From Achromobacter pestifer (GTDB lineage: Bacteria > Pseudomonadota > Gammaproteobacteria > Burkholderiales > Burkholderiaceae_B), in the NCBI RefSeq assembly GCF_013267355.1, contig NZ_CP053985.1, positions 2,914,001 to 2,978,000 on the forward strand: 64,000 nucleotides of DNA, given 5' to 3'. The translations under genes were made by a program, and so were the position numbers. The notes under the pieces were generated by a model that did not search any database, was not told the DNA's origin, and was given only the letters and a program-made list of their open reading frames with translations. Of the stretch, positions 9,387 through 17,896 are shown one piece after another. The stretch's first letter is position 1, and every line of letters begins with the position of its first letter.

Positions 9387-9832
9387 GGCATCACCTTGCG
9401 GTACTGGATGAAGCCCGAGCGGTCGGCGATGCGGTCGTAGAGCTGGATGGCGGTGGCGTTGGTTTCATGCGTCAGCCAGTACACGCGCGAGCAGTTGGCG
9501 GCGGCGGCCTGCGCGTACACGTGTTCGATCAGCTTGCGGCCGGCGCCGGTGCCGCGCACGTCTGGGTCCACGTACAGGTCCTGCAGGTAGCAGTAGTCGC
9601 CCGCGGTCCAGGTGGAGCGGTGGAAGATCCAGTGCACCATGCCGACCGCTCGGCCGCTGTCGTAGGCCAGCGCGGCGTGCATGGGTTCGGCGGGGTCCAG
9701 GAAGCGCGCCCAAGTGTTGCGCGTGACGGCGTCGTCGATGCTGACGCGGTAGAAGTCCTGGTAGCCCTTCCACAGCGGCAGCCAAGCTTCGAAGTCGGCG
9801 GCGACGATGGGGCGGATTTCTGCGGTACTCAT
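9383..9832 (-). CDS. GNAT-family N-acetyltransferase
   Basis: The product is 149 residues. The acetyl-CoA-binding motif appears as LYVDPDVRGTGAGRKLIEHV, followed by the C-terminal strand VYWLTHETNATAIQLYDR typical of GNATs acting on small amines or amino acids. The ATG at 9832 begins MSTAEIRP; a much longer open frame upstream is only the shadow of the PPK2 gene. It is coupled to the HIT gene by a GTGA overlap and lies 23 nt after PPK2. The acceptor is unknown. Confidence 0.87.
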   Translation of the reverse strand: MSTAEIRPIVAADFEAWLPLWKGYQDFYRVSIDDAVTRNTWARFLDPAEPMHAALAYDSGRAVGMVHWIFHRSTWTAGDYCYLQDLYVDPDVRGTGAGRKLIEHVYAQAAAANCSRVYWLTHETNATAIQLYDRIADRSGFIQYRKVMP

Positions 9833-9855
9833 GGCTTGCGGCCTCCAGGCGGGAT

Positions 9856-11322
9856 TCAGAGTTGGTCTTCCATGGCTTCGACGATGTGTCGCAGCACTTG
9901 CAATCGAGCGTAGCGCTTGTCGTTGGCCGACACCAGATGCCACGGCGCATGCGCAACGTCGGTGCGCGCCAGCATCTCGTTGGCGGCATCCGCGTAGTCT
10001 TTCCATTTGTCGCGGTTGCGCCAGTCGTCGGCCGTGATCTTGAAGTTCTTGAAGGGCGAACTCTCGCGCTCCTTGAAGCGCTCCAGCTGCACCTCCGGCG
10101 TCACGGCCAGCCAGAATTTCAGCACCAGCGCGCCGCTGGCGGCCAGTTGCCCCTCGAAGTCGTTGATCTCGGCGTAGGCGCGGCGCCAGCAGGCGGGCGC
10201 GGTCAGTTTTTCGACGCGCTCGACCAGCACGCGGCCGTACCAGGAGCGGTCGAAGATCGCGATGCGGTCGTGGCGCGGCACGTGGCGCCAGAAGCGCCAC
10301 AGATAGGGCCGGGCCAGTTCCTCGCTGTTGGGCGCGGCCACGGGCGTGATGTCGAATTGGCGCGCATCCAGCGCATGCGTCACGCGCCGGATCGCGCCGC
10401 CCTTGCCGGCCGCGTCCTGGCCTTCGAACACCAGCACCAGCGAGCGCTCCTGGAACTTCTTTGAACGCGCCGCCCGCGCCAGCCGGCCTTGCAGCAGGCC
10501 CAGCTCGGATTCGTAGTCGTCCTTGTCGGTCTTGGCGTCGTAGTCCAGCTCGCCCAGGCGGTCGACGACGCGCGTGGAGCGGGCGTGCGCCACGAAGGCG
10601 GCCGGGATGCGCGGCACGCCGCGCTGGCGCATGGCGGCCAGCACCGCTTCGGCCGTGCGCGCCGCGCGCATGCCCTCGTCCGCGCTGGGGATCACGACCC
10701 AGGGGGCGTGGCCGCTGTCCGTGCGGTTCAGCACCACCTGGCCGGCGTTGCGGATGCGGTCGTACTTCTTGTGGACCTTCAGGTCGATGGGACTGACCTG
10801 CCAGGAGGTCTCGGGGCTGGCCAGCAGGCGCTCGGCCCGCTCTTTCTGCGCCTTGGCCGACAAATGGAACCAGAGCTTGACGATCTGCACGCCTTCGGCG
10901 GCCAGCATGGCCTCGAAGTGGCGGATCGCGGCGGCCTGCGCCTCGATGCTGTTCTGGTCAGGCTTCTTGCGCGTCGCCTCGAGCAGCAGCGGCGCGTACC
11001 AGGAGCCGAACACGATGCCGGTGCTGCCCTTGGGCGGCAGGTCGTTCCAGTAGCGCCAGAACGGCGGACGCTCCAGCGCGGCGCCTTCGCGCGGCCCGTA
11101 GGCCAGCGTCTTGATGTGGCGCGGATCCATCCATTCGTTCAGCAGGTTGACGGTGGCGCCCTTGCCGGCGCCGTCTATGCCGGCGATGACCACCAGCAGC
11201 GTCTTGTCGGCCTTCTGCAGGCGCTGGTACTGCGCGTTCAGCAAGGCGACGCGCAGCTTCGCTTCCAGCGGCTTGAATTCTTCCTTGGACAGGCTGGGGT
11301 CGGCTTCGGCTTCTGCAAACAT
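9856..11322 (-). CDS. pap: Polyphosphate:AMP phosphotransferase, double-domain PPK2
   Basis: The product is 488 residues with two tandem PPK2 domains: one with Walker A GIDGAGKGATVN and DPRHIKT, a second with GQDAAGKGGAIRR and the lid-type stretch RSWYGRVLVERVE. Two-domain PPK2 proteins (class II) use polyphosphate to phosphorylate AMP to ADP. The ATG at 11322 starts MFAEAEAD; upstream residues in the open frame are not family-like. It heads a PPK2-GNAT-HIT gene group. The nucleotide specificity is assigned by analogy only. Confidence 0.88.
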   Translation of the reverse strand: MFAEAEADPSLSKEEFKPLEAKLRVALLNAQYQRLQKADKTLLVVIAGIDGAGKGATVNLLNEWMDPRHIKTLAYGPREGAALERPPFWRYWNDLPPKGSTGIVFGSWYAPLLLEATRKKPDQNSIEAQAAAIRHFEAMLAAEGVQIVKLWFHLSAKAQKERAERLLASPETSWQVSPIDLKVHKKYDRIRNAGQVVLNRTDSGHAPWVVIPSADEGMRAARTAEAVLAAMRQRGVPRIPAAFVAHARSTRVVDRLGELDYDAKTDKDDYESELGLLQGRLARAARSKKFQERSLVLVFEGQDAAGKGGAIRRVTHALDARQFDITPVAAPNSEELARPYLWRFWRHVPRHDRIAIFDRSWYGRVLVERVEKLTAPACWRRAYAEINDFEGQLAASGALVLKFWLAVTPEVQLERFKERESSPFKNFKITADDWRNRDKWKDYADAANEMLARTDVAHAPWHLVSANDKRYARLQVLRHIVEAMEDQL

Positions 11323-11418
11323 GGGGGATCCGTCTGATCGGCAATTCTGCGATCGGACGATCTTGCGGGATAAGCCCCGGGTGCGCAAGCCCGGACCGCG
11401 GCGCTTGCCGCCCCGCGT

Positions 11419-12282
11419 TCAGAGCGCGTCGACCGGGATCTTCAGGTAGCGTACGCCGTTGTCCTCGGGCGGCGGGAAGTGGCCGGCGCGGATGTTCACC
11501 TGGATGGCGGGCAGGATCAGGGTGGGCATGGAGAGGGTGGCGTCGCGCCGCGTGCGCATGGCCACGAAGTCGTCCTCGCCGATCCCGTCGCGCACGTGGA
11601 TGTTGGCGCGGCGCTGTTCGGCCACCGTGGTCTGCCAGGACGCTACGCGGCCGGCGGGCGGGTAGTCGTGGCACATGTGCAGCCGCGTGTCGGCGGGCAG
11701 GCTCAACAGACGCTGGATGGAACGGTATAGCTGATGGGCATCGCCGCCGGGGAAGTCGCAGCGCGCCGTGCCCACGTCCGGCATGAACAGCGTGTCGCCG
11801 ACGAAGGCCGCGTCGCCGATCAGGTAGGCCATGTCGGCCGGCGTGTGGCCGGGCACGTGGATGGCCTGCGCCGTCAGCGCGCCGATGCGAAAGGTCTCGC
11901 CGTCGGCGAACAGATGGCCGAACTGCGAGCCGTCCAGCTGGAATTCCGGCTCCAGGTTGAAGATCTTCTTGAACACGCCCTGCACGGTCTGGATGCTCTG
12001 GCCGATGGCGATGACCCCGCCGAGCTGCCGCTGCAGGTAGGGCGCCGCCGACAGGTGATCGGCATGGGCATGGGTTTCCAGCAGCCATTCGGTCTTCAGG
12101 CCGTGCTGGCGCACGTAGTCCGCCACCTGATCGGCGCTTGCAGTGCTGCTGCGGCCGGACTTGGGGTCGTAGTCCAGTACCGAGTCGATGATGGCGCAGG
12201 CGCGGCCCGGCGCGGGTTCATGCACAACATAGGTGACCGTCGCGGTGACGGAATCGAAGAAAGCCTGGATCTGGGGAAACAT
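11419..12282 (-). CDS. blh: Persulfide dioxygenase-type MBL-fold hydrolase (Blh)
   Basis: The product is 287 residues. The metallo-beta-lactamase motif THAHADH is present, with downstream histidines in VPGHTP and MCHDYPP and the short sequence typical of ETHE1/Blh proteins. Blh oxidises glutathione persulfide to sulfite with an Fe(II) centre. It is divergent from bigR, and in Xylella and Agrobacterium the Blh gene belongs to the BigR regulon. I start it at the ATG at 12282 (MFPQIQ); a start at 12312 would add ten residues. Confidence 0.9.
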   Translation of the reverse strand: MFPQIQAFFDSVTATVTYVVHEPAPGRACAIIDSVLDYDPKSGRSSTASADQVADYVRQHGLKTEWLLETHAHADHLSAAPYLQRQLGGVIAIGQSIQTVQGVFKKIFNLEPEFQLDGSQFGHLFADGETFRIGALTAQAIHVPGHTPADMAYLIGDAAFVGDTLFMPDVGTARCDFPGGDAHQLYRSIQRLLSLPADTRLHMCHDYPPAGRVASWQTTVAEQRRANIHVRDGIGEDDFVAMRTRRDATLSMPTLILPAIQVNIRAGHFPPPEDNGVRYLKIPVDAL

Positions 12283-12333
12283 GGACGCTCGCGTCGCAGC
12301 GAGTCGCTGCACGATGAAACACTATATGTATTT

Positions 12334-12370
12334 CAATAATATTGTTGGATATTATATTGGTCAATATAAT
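12334..12370. promoter_or_regulatory. BigR-type operator overlapping divergent promoters
   Basis: ATTATATTG (12351-12359) and CAATATAAT (12362-12370) form a perfect 20-bp palindrome, preceded by a second dyad, CAATA-A-TATTG (12334-12344). On the plus strand TTGTTG (12342-12347), 17 bp and TATAAT (12365-12370) make a good sigma70 promoter for bigR. On the minus strand the other arm supplies a TATAAT for blh. A regulator bound here would cover both -10 boxes. BigR is the natural candidate from its position. Confidence 0.75.
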
Positions 12371-12405
12371 GATCAAACTCTCCCACGCCGATTGATACGC
12401 ATCAA

Positions 12406-12741
12406 ATGAACGACGCCCTTACCGAGTGCGAAGTCGCCGTCTTGCGCGAATCCGCCTCCCAGGCCTGCGCCCTGCTCAAGGCCCTGGCCAACGAAGACCG
12501 CCTGCTGCTGCTGTGCCAACTGGTCCAGAACGAACGCAATGTGAGCGAACTCGAATCGCTGACCGGCATCCACCAGCCCACGCTGTCCCAGCAACTGGGC
12601 GTGCTGCGCGATGAAGGCCTGGTCGCAACGCGGCGCGAGGGCAAATACGTCTACTACCAGATGGCCAGTTTCGAAGTCAGCCAGGTCATGAAGACGTTAT
12701 CCAGTTTGTACTGCGGCCGCGCGATGGAGTCACTCAAGTGA
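12406..12741 (+). CDS. bigR: BigR/SqrR-type persulfide-sensing ArsR-family repressor
   Basis: A 111-residue winged-helix repressor (HTH about 45-70, SGIHQPTLSQQL-like block at TGIHQPTLSQQL). Cys37 and Cys103 are 66 residues apart, the same spacing as the redox pair Cys42/Cys108 of BigR and Cys41/Cys107 of SqrR, which form a polysulfide bridge. Metal-site residues of ArsR proteins are not apparent. It leads bigR-pmpA-pmpB-sqr-tauE; its stop overlaps the pmpA GTG by four bases. Confidence 0.92.
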   Translation: MNDALTECEVAVLRESASQACALLKALANEDRLLLLCQLVQNERNVSELESLTGIHQPTLSQQLGVLRDEGLVATRREGKYVYYQMASFEVSQVMKTLSSLYCGRAMESLK

Positions 12742-13169
12742 ACCTGGACTGGTCCGCCTTCACTCCCTGGTCCGCGGGCGCGGGCGGCCTGCTGATCGGC
12801 GCGGCCGCCGTGCTGCTGATGGCGGGCGCGGGGCGCATCGCGGGCATCAGCGGCATCCTGGGCGGCCTGTTTCAGCCCGAGCGCGGCGGCATGTGGCGGC
12901 TGGCCTTTCTGATCGGCTTGTTCGCATCGCCCTGGCTGTACCGCCTGGGCAGCGCCTTGCCTCCCGTCGTGGTGGAGGCCGGCACGACGCGCCTGATCGT
13001 GGCGGGCCTGCTGGTCGGCATCGGCACGCGCTATGCCTCGGGCTGCACCAGCGGCCACGGCGTCTGCGGCGTGTCGCGCGGATCGCGCCGCTCGCTCAGC
13101 GCGACCGCCTTGTTCATGGCCGCGGGTTTCGCCGTGGTCTACGCCACCCGCCATCTGGGGGGACTCTGA
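12738..13169 (+). CDS. pmpA: YeeE/YedE family half-transporter, N-terminal type (PmpA)
   Basis: The product is 143 residues with about four hydrophobic segments. The conserved cysteine motif SGCTSGHGVCGVSRGS is that of YeeE/TsuA thiosulfate transporters, where cysteines relay a sulfur anion through the membrane. Here the usual double-length protein is split into two genes. The GTG start overlaps the bigR stop (GTGA). With the next gene it probably forms a heteromeric sulfur-compound channel. Confidence 0.88.
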   Translation: MNLDWSAFTPWSAGAGGLLIGAAAVLLMAGAGRIAGISGILGGLFQPERGGMWRLAFLIGLFASPWLYRLGSALPPVVVEAGTTRLIVAGLLVGIGTRYASGCTSGHGVCGVSRGSRRSLSATALFMAAGFAVVYATRHLGGL

Positions 13170-13170
13170 C

Positions 13171-13590
13171 ATGGTTGCATTGATCGCCTTCGCGTCGGGC
13201 CTGGTCTTCGGGCTGGGCCTCATCATTTCCGGCATGGCCAATCCGGCCAAGGTGCTGGGCTTCCTGGACCTGGCCGGCGCCTGGGATCCGTCGCTGGCCT
13301 TCGTCATGGGCGGCGCCGTGCTGGTCACGGCGGCGGGCTTTGCGTTCTTGCGCCGCCGCCGCGTCAGCCTGTCGGGCGAACCGCTGCGCTGGCCCGCCGC
13401 CACGCAGGTGGACTTGCGCCTGGCCGTGGGCAGCCTGGCGTTCGGCGCGGGGTGGGGCCTGGCCGGCTTCTGCCCGGGGCCGGCGCTGGTGGCTGCGGCG
13501 GCCGGCGTGCCCGAGGCCTTGATCTTCGTGGCCGCCATGGCGGCAGGCATGGCAATATTTTCAGTTTTGGAAAAATTCAAAAGCCGGTAG
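13171..13590 (+). CDS. pmpB: YeeE/YedE family half-transporter, C-terminal type (PmpB)
   Basis: The product is 139 residues, hydrophobic, with the block LVFGLGLIISGMANPAKVLGFLD and the second family cysteine motif GFCPGPAL. It complements PmpA, which carries the other cysteine motif. The ATG at 13171 lies one base after the pmpA stop. The family imports thiosulfate or related sulfane sulfur; direction and exact substrate in this operon are inferred. Confidence 0.88.
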   Translation: MVALIAFASGLVFGLGLIISGMANPAKVLGFLDLAGAWDPSLAFVMGGAVLVTAAGFAFLRRRRVSLSGEPLRWPAATQVDLRLAVGSLAFGAGWGLAGFCPGPALVAAAAGVPEALIFVAAMAAGMAIFSVLEKFKSR

Positions 13591-13608
13591 ACCGGCAAGG
13601 AGACAAGC

Positions 13609-14844
13609 ATGCCGACAGCAGAGGCGCAGCGCGATTTCGATGTGGTGGTGGTGGGCGGCGGATCGGCGGGCATAGGCGTCACCGCCAGCCTGCTGCGCCG
13701 CCGTCCGGACCTGCGGATCGGCGTCATCGAACCCAGCGACAAGCACTACTACCAGCCGGCCTGGACGCTGGTAGGCGGCGGCGCCTTCGACATCGCCAAG
13801 ACCGTGCGGCCGACCCGCGCCGTCATGCCCAGGCGCGCCACCTGGCTGCAAGCGGCCGCGGCTGGATTCGAACCCGAGGCCAACCGCGTGCTGCTGTCCG
13901 ACGGCCGGGCGGTGAGCTACCAGCAACTGATCGTCTGCCCCGGCCTGCGCCTGGCATGGGACAAGATCGAGGGCTTGGCCGACACGCTGGGCAAGAACGG
14001 CGTCAGCTCCAATTACCGCTATGACCTGGCGCCCTATACCTGGGAGCTGGTGCGCGGACTGAAGGGCGGGCAGGCGCTGTTCACGCAGCCTGCCATGCCC
14101 ATCAAATGCGCCGGGGCGCCGCAGAAGGCCATGTACCTGGCCTGCGACCACTGGAAGCGCACCGGCGTGCTGGACCGCATCGACGTGGAGTTCGACTTGG
14201 CCGGCGCGGCGCTGTTCGGCGTGCCGACGTTTGTTCCGCCGCTGATGCGCTATGTCGAAAGCTACGGCATCGCGCTGGCTTTCAATTCGGCGCTGGTGGC
14301 GGTGGACGGCGCGGCGCGCAAGGCCTGGTTCGATCTCAAGAACGCCGACGGCGTGGTGACGCGCGTGGAGAAATCCTTCGACATGCTGCACGCGGTGCCG
14401 CCGCAGGTTCCGCACGATTTCTTGCGGAACAGCGCGCTGGCGGACGCCACCGGCTGGTGCGAGGTGGACCCCGCCACGCTGCTGCATCCGCGCTATGGCA
14501 ATGTGTTCGGATTGGGTGACGGCATCTGCACCAGCAATGCCAAGACCGCCGCGGCCGCGCGCAAGCAGATCGTCACGGTGGCAGAGAACCTGCTGGCGCT
14601 GCGCGAAGGCCACGCCATGCCGGTCAAGTACGACGGCTACGGCTCCTGCCCGCTGACGGTGGAGCGCGGCCGCATCGTGCTGGCCGAGTTCGGCTACGGC
14701 GGCAAGCTGCTGCCCACCTTTCCGCTGGACCCGACCGTGCCGCGCAAGAGCGCCTGGTTCCTCAAGGCCACGCTGCTGCCCTGGATCTACTGGAACGGCA
14801 TGCTCAAGGGCCGCGAGTGGCTGGCCCGCCCGCTGGGTAACTGA
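13609..14844 (+). CDS. sqr: Sulfide:quinone oxidoreductase, type II (mitochondrial-like)
   Basis: The product is 411 residues. The FAD-binding motif is VVVGGGSAGIG (13-23). Cys167 in PIKCAGAPQKAMYL and Cys347 in KYDGYGSCPL match the two redox cysteines of human SQR in context and in spacing (180 versus 178). The C-terminal block with LLPWIYWNGML is a membrane-anchoring amphipathic region. It oxidises H2S to persulfide and passes electrons to ubiquinone; the product is then handled by Blh. It is the fourth gene of the bigR operon. Confidence 0.93.
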   Translation: MPTAEAQRDFDVVVVGGGSAGIGVTASLLRRRPDLRIGVIEPSDKHYYQPAWTLVGGGAFDIAKTVRPTRAVMPRRATWLQAAAAGFEPEANRVLLSDGRAVSYQQLIVCPGLRLAWDKIEGLADTLGKNGVSSNYRYDLAPYTWELVRGLKGGQALFTQPAMPIKCAGAPQKAMYLACDHWKRTGVLDRIDVEFDLAGAALFGVPTFVPPLMRYVESYGIALAFNSALVAVDGAARKAWFDLKNADGVVTRVEKSFDMLHAVPPQVPHDFLRNSALADATGWCEVDPATLLHPRYGNVFGLGDGICTSNAKTAAAARKQIVTVAENLLALREGHAMPVKYDGYGSCPLTVERGRIVLAEFGYGGKLLPTFPLDPTVPRKSAWFLKATLLPWIYWNGMLKGREWLARPLGN

Positions 14845-14852
14845 GCGCCTCC

Positions 14853-15677
14853 ATGATCGATACGGTGCTGGCCGCCAGCGCGGCGCTGGGGGCGTGCGTG
14901 GGCCTGATACTCGGGCTGACCGGCGCGGGCGGCGCCATCATGGCGGTGCCTCTGCTGGTCTTCGGCCTGCATCTGCAGGTGTCGCAGGCCGCGCCCATCG
15001 CCTTGCTGGCGGTGGGGCTGTCGGCCGCGCTGGGCGCGGCGCTGGGGCTGCGCAAAGGGCAGGTCCGCTATCGCGCGGCGGGCTTCATGGCTGTTACCGG
15101 CATCGTCGTGTCGCCGCTGGGCCTGTGGGCGGCGCGGCGCCTGCCCAACGCGCCGCTGGCCATCATCTTCGCCGGCGTGCTGGGCATGGTGGCGTGGCGC
15201 ATGTGGAACCAGGGCAACAAGCCGGCGGCGCAGGCTGCGCCGCGCACGCCGCCCTGCCAGCTCAATGCCAGCACCGGCCGGCTGCGCTGGACCGCGCCCT
15301 GCGCGCGCGCCTTGACGGGCGCGGGGCTGATCGCGGGATTTCTGTCCGGCCTTTTGGGCGTGGGGGGCGGCTTCGTCATCGTGCCCGCGCTGCGGCGCGC
15401 TACCGACCTGACCATGCAGGCCATCGTGGGCACTTCGCTGGCGGTGATCGCGTTGGTGTCCGCCAGCGGCGTCGCGGCCGCGGCGGCGGGTGGGCACCTG
15501 GACTGGCGCATCGCCGCGCCTTTTACGGCGGCGGCGGTGTTGGGCATGCTGGGCGGGCGCAAGGTGGCTGACCGCTTTCCCCCGCGGCGCTTGCAGCAGA
15601 GCTTTGCGCTGTTTGCCGGCGCGGTGGCCGTGGCCATGCTGGCCAAGGGCGTGCTGGCGCTGCTCGCGGCCGCGTGA
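14853..15677 (+). CDS. TauE/SafE-family sulfite/anion exporter
   Basis: A 274-residue inner-membrane protein with about eight hydrophobic segments in two repeats, each with the glycine-rich signature of the family (LGLTGAGGAIMAVPLLV and LLGVGGGFVIVPAL). TauE/SafE proteins export sulfite, sulfoacetate or similar anions. As the last gene of the bigR-sqr operon, 8 nt after sqr, it plausibly removes sulfite made by persulfide oxidation. It ends 18 nt from the convergent PaaK-like gene. Confidence 0.88.
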   Translation: MIDTVLAASAALGACVGLILGLTGAGGAIMAVPLLVFGLHLQVSQAAPIALLAVGLSAALGAALGLRKGQVRYRAAGFMAVTGIVVSPLGLWAARRLPNAPLAIIFAGVLGMVAWRMWNQGNKPAAQAAPRTPPCQLNASTGRLRWTAPCARALTGAGLIAGFLSGLLGVGGGFVIVPALRRATDLTMQAIVGTSLAVIALVSASGVAAAAAGGHLDWRIAAPFTAAAVLGMLGGRKVADRFPPRRLQQSFALFAGAVAVAMLAKGVLALLAAA

Positions 15678-15695
15678 GGCCGCGAGCCGTCCCGC

Positions 15696-16964
15696 TTACT
15701 CGTAGGTGCGGATATCGTCGATGACCTTGCCGTCGTTCGGCAGGCCGTCCGCATCCACCCATTCCACGTCGCTGCGCAGCTTGGTCACGTCGCGCACCGA
15801 CTCCGCGATGCGCTTGCCCAGCTCTTCGCTGCGAACGCGCGATTCCACTTTGAGCACCATGCGGTCGGAACCCGTGCTGCCGCTGATCACCAGCCGCGCG
15901 CGCAGGATCTCGGGATGGCGGCGCGCCACGTCGGCCACCTGCGACGGATGCACGAACATGCCGCGCACCTTGGTGGTCTGGTCCGCGCGCCCCATCCAGC
16001 CCTTGATGCGGGTGTTGGTGCGCCCGCAAGGCGAAATGCCGGGCATGACCGCGGACAGGTCGCCGGTGCCGAAGCGCACCAGCGGATAGTCCGGGTTCAA
16101 GGTCGTGACCACGACCTCGCCCACTTCCCCATCAGGCAGGGGTTCGCCGGTGCCGGGGCGCACGATATCGACGATGATGTCCTCGCCCAGCACCAGGCCC
16201 TCGCGCGCCGGCGTTTCAAACGCGACCATGCCCAGGTCGGCGCTGCCGTAGGCCTGGTAGCCGTCGATGCCGCGCGCGGCCAGCCAGTCGCGCAGGGACG
16301 GCGGGAAGGCTTCGCCGGACACCAGCGCGCGGCGCAGCGAATCCAGCTTCACGCCCAGCTCGTCGGCTTTCTCAAGGATGATCTTGAGGAAGCTGGGCGT
16401 GCCGGTATAACCGGTGGGCGCCAGATCCTGGATCGCGCGCACCTGTTGCTCGGTCTGCCCGGTGCCGCCCGGAAACACGGTGCAGCCCACGGCGTGCGCC
16501 GCGGTTTCCATCATGGAGCCCGCAGGCGTGAAGTGATAGGAAAAGCAGTTGTAGGCCAGCTCGCCGGCGCGGAATCCCGCGGCGTGCAGGGCGCGGGCAA
16601 AGCGCCAATAGTCGCCGCGCGCGCTTTCCGGCTCATAGATGGGGCCGGGGGACGCGAACACGCGCATCGCCTCGCCCCAGCCGATGGCGGAGAAGCCGCC
16701 GAAGGCCTTTTGCGGCCCGGCAGGCGCTGCCGCATCGTCACGGCTGTGCTGCTGGCGTTCCAGCAGTTCGTGCTTGCGCAGCACCGGCAGGCTCGCCAGC
16801 GCCGCTCGCGACGTGATGGTGGCGGGGTCGATGCCGCGCAGCTGCTCGGCGATGGCCGGCGCCCGCGCAACGGCCCGGGCGATCGCGCCGGGCAGGGCGG
16901 CCATCAGCTCGCGCTCGCGTTGCTCGGGCGCTCTGGTTTCCAGAACATCGAAAAACTCGGACAT
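15696..16964 (-). CDS. PaaK-like (phenylacetate-CoA ligase family) AMP-forming ligase
   Basis: The product is 422 residues and belongs to the ANL adenylate-forming superfamily, PaaK branch: LKIILEKADELGV after YTGTPSF, the AYGSADLGMVAFE block, and C-terminal RFGTGDLSAV. It activates a carboxylic acid to an acyl-CoA. It is the last gene of a minus-strand operon with a LIV-type ABC transporter and another acyl-CoA ligase, so it probably activates the imported acid. No other phenylacetate genes are present, so the substrate is open. Confidence 0.83.
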   Translation of the reverse strand: MSEFFDVLETRAPEQRERELMAALPGAIARAVARAPAIAEQLRGIDPATITSRAALASLPVLRKHELLERQQHSRDDAAAPAGPQKAFGGFSAIGWGEAMRVFASPGPIYEPESARGDYWRFARALHAAGFRAGELAYNCFSYHFTPAGSMMETAAHAVGCTVFPGGTGQTEQQVRAIQDLAPTGYTGTPSFLKIILEKADELGVKLDSLRRALVSGEAFPPSLRDWLAARGIDGYQAYGSADLGMVAFETPAREGLVLGEDIIVDIVRPGTGEPLPDGEVGEVVVTTLNPDYPLVRFGTGDLSAVMPGISPCGRTNTRIKGWMGRADQTTKVRGMFVHPSQVADVARRHPEILRARLVISGSTGSDRMVLKVESRVRSEELGKRIAESVRDVTKLRSDVEWVDADGLPNDGKVIDDIRTYE

Positions 16965-16992
16965 GGGATCACACCCTCTCGTATGCCAGGAA

Positions 16993-17835
16993 TCACGCCA
17001 GCCAGCGCTTGCGCCGGCGGTAGAACTTGTTGTCGCGGAAACTCTTGCGTTCGCCGCTGGATATGCCCAGGTAGAACTCCTTCACGTCCTCGTTCTGGGC
17101 GAGGTCCGATGCGGCCCCGTCCATCATCACGCGGCCGTTTTCGAGGATGTAGCCGTAGTCGGCATAGCGCAGCGCAATGTTGGTGTTCTGCTCCGCGAGC
17201 AGGAAGCTGACGCGTTCGCGCTGGTTCAGGTCGCGCACGATCTCGAAGATTTCCTCGACGATCTGCGGCGCCAGGCCCATGGAAGGCTCGTCCAGCAAGA
17301 TCATGTTGGGGTTGGCCATCAGCGCGCGGCCAATGGCGGTCATCTGCTGTTCACCGCCCGAGGTGTAGCCGGACTGGCTGGTACGGCGCTGCTTCAGGCG
17401 CGGGAAGTACTGGTAGACGCGTTCCAGCGCCGCCGCGGTATCGCCGCGGCTCATGCTGCGCGTATAGGCGCCGGTCAGCAGGTTTTCCTCGATGGTCAGG
17501 TGGGCAAAGCAATGCCGGCCCTCCATCACCTGCACCACGCCGCGCTTGACCAATTCCGCCGGCGACAGCTTTTCGATGCGCTGGTCGCGGTACTGGATAT
17601 GGCCCTTGGTGACGTCGCCGCGCTCGCCCTTGAGCAGGTTCGAAATGGCGCGCAACGTCGTGGTCTTGCCTGCGCCGTTGGCGCCCAGCAAGGCCACGAT
17701 CTTGCCTTCCGGCACTTGCAGGGAAACGCCCTTGAGCACCAGGATCACGTGGTTGTAGATCACCTCGATGCCGTTCACGTCGAGCAGCACCTTGGGGGTG
17801 TCTGCGGGTACTGCGGAAGTCGTTGCAGCGGTCAT
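16993..17835 (-). CDS. livF: LivF-type ABC transporter ATPase
   Basis: The product is 280 residues. The Walker A motif is GANGAGKTT, the signature SGGEQQM and Walker B ILLDEPSMGLAP, as in LivF of HAAT (branched-chain amino acid type) importers. The ATG at 17835 has AGGAA upstream; the open frame extends to 17895 without support. A C-terminal extension of about 40 residues rich in Arg and Lys follows the usual LivF end. It is cotranscribed with the upstream binding-protein gene. Confidence 0.9.
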   Translation of the reverse strand: MTAATTSAVPADTPKVLLDVNGIEVIYNHVILVLKGVSLQVPEGKIVALLGANGAGKTTTLRAISNLLKGERGDVTKGHIQYRDQRIEKLSPAELVKRGVVQVMEGRHCFAHLTIEENLLTGAYTRSMSRGDTAAALERVYQYFPRLKQRRTSQSGYTSGGEQQMTAIGRALMANPNMILLDEPSMGLAPQIVEEIFEIVRDLNQRERVSFLLAEQNTNIALRYADYGYILENGRVMMDGAASDLAQNEDVKEFYLGISSGERKSFRDNKFYRRRKRWLA

Positions 17836-17855
17836 GGCTGTTCCTGCGGCTTGGT

Positions 17856-17888
17856 GGCCGCCGGCCCCGTTATCCGGGACCGGCGGCC
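17856..17888 (-). promoter_or_regulatory. Intercistronic hairpin between livK-type and livF genes
   Basis: GGCCGCCGG (17856-17864) and CCGGCGGCC (17880-17888) form a perfect 9-bp stem in the 61-nt gap. No T-tract follows in the minus direction. Such hairpins commonly protect the 3' end of a binding-protein message and lower expression of the next gene. Confidence 0.55.
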
Positions 17889-17896
17889 GGTTCACA

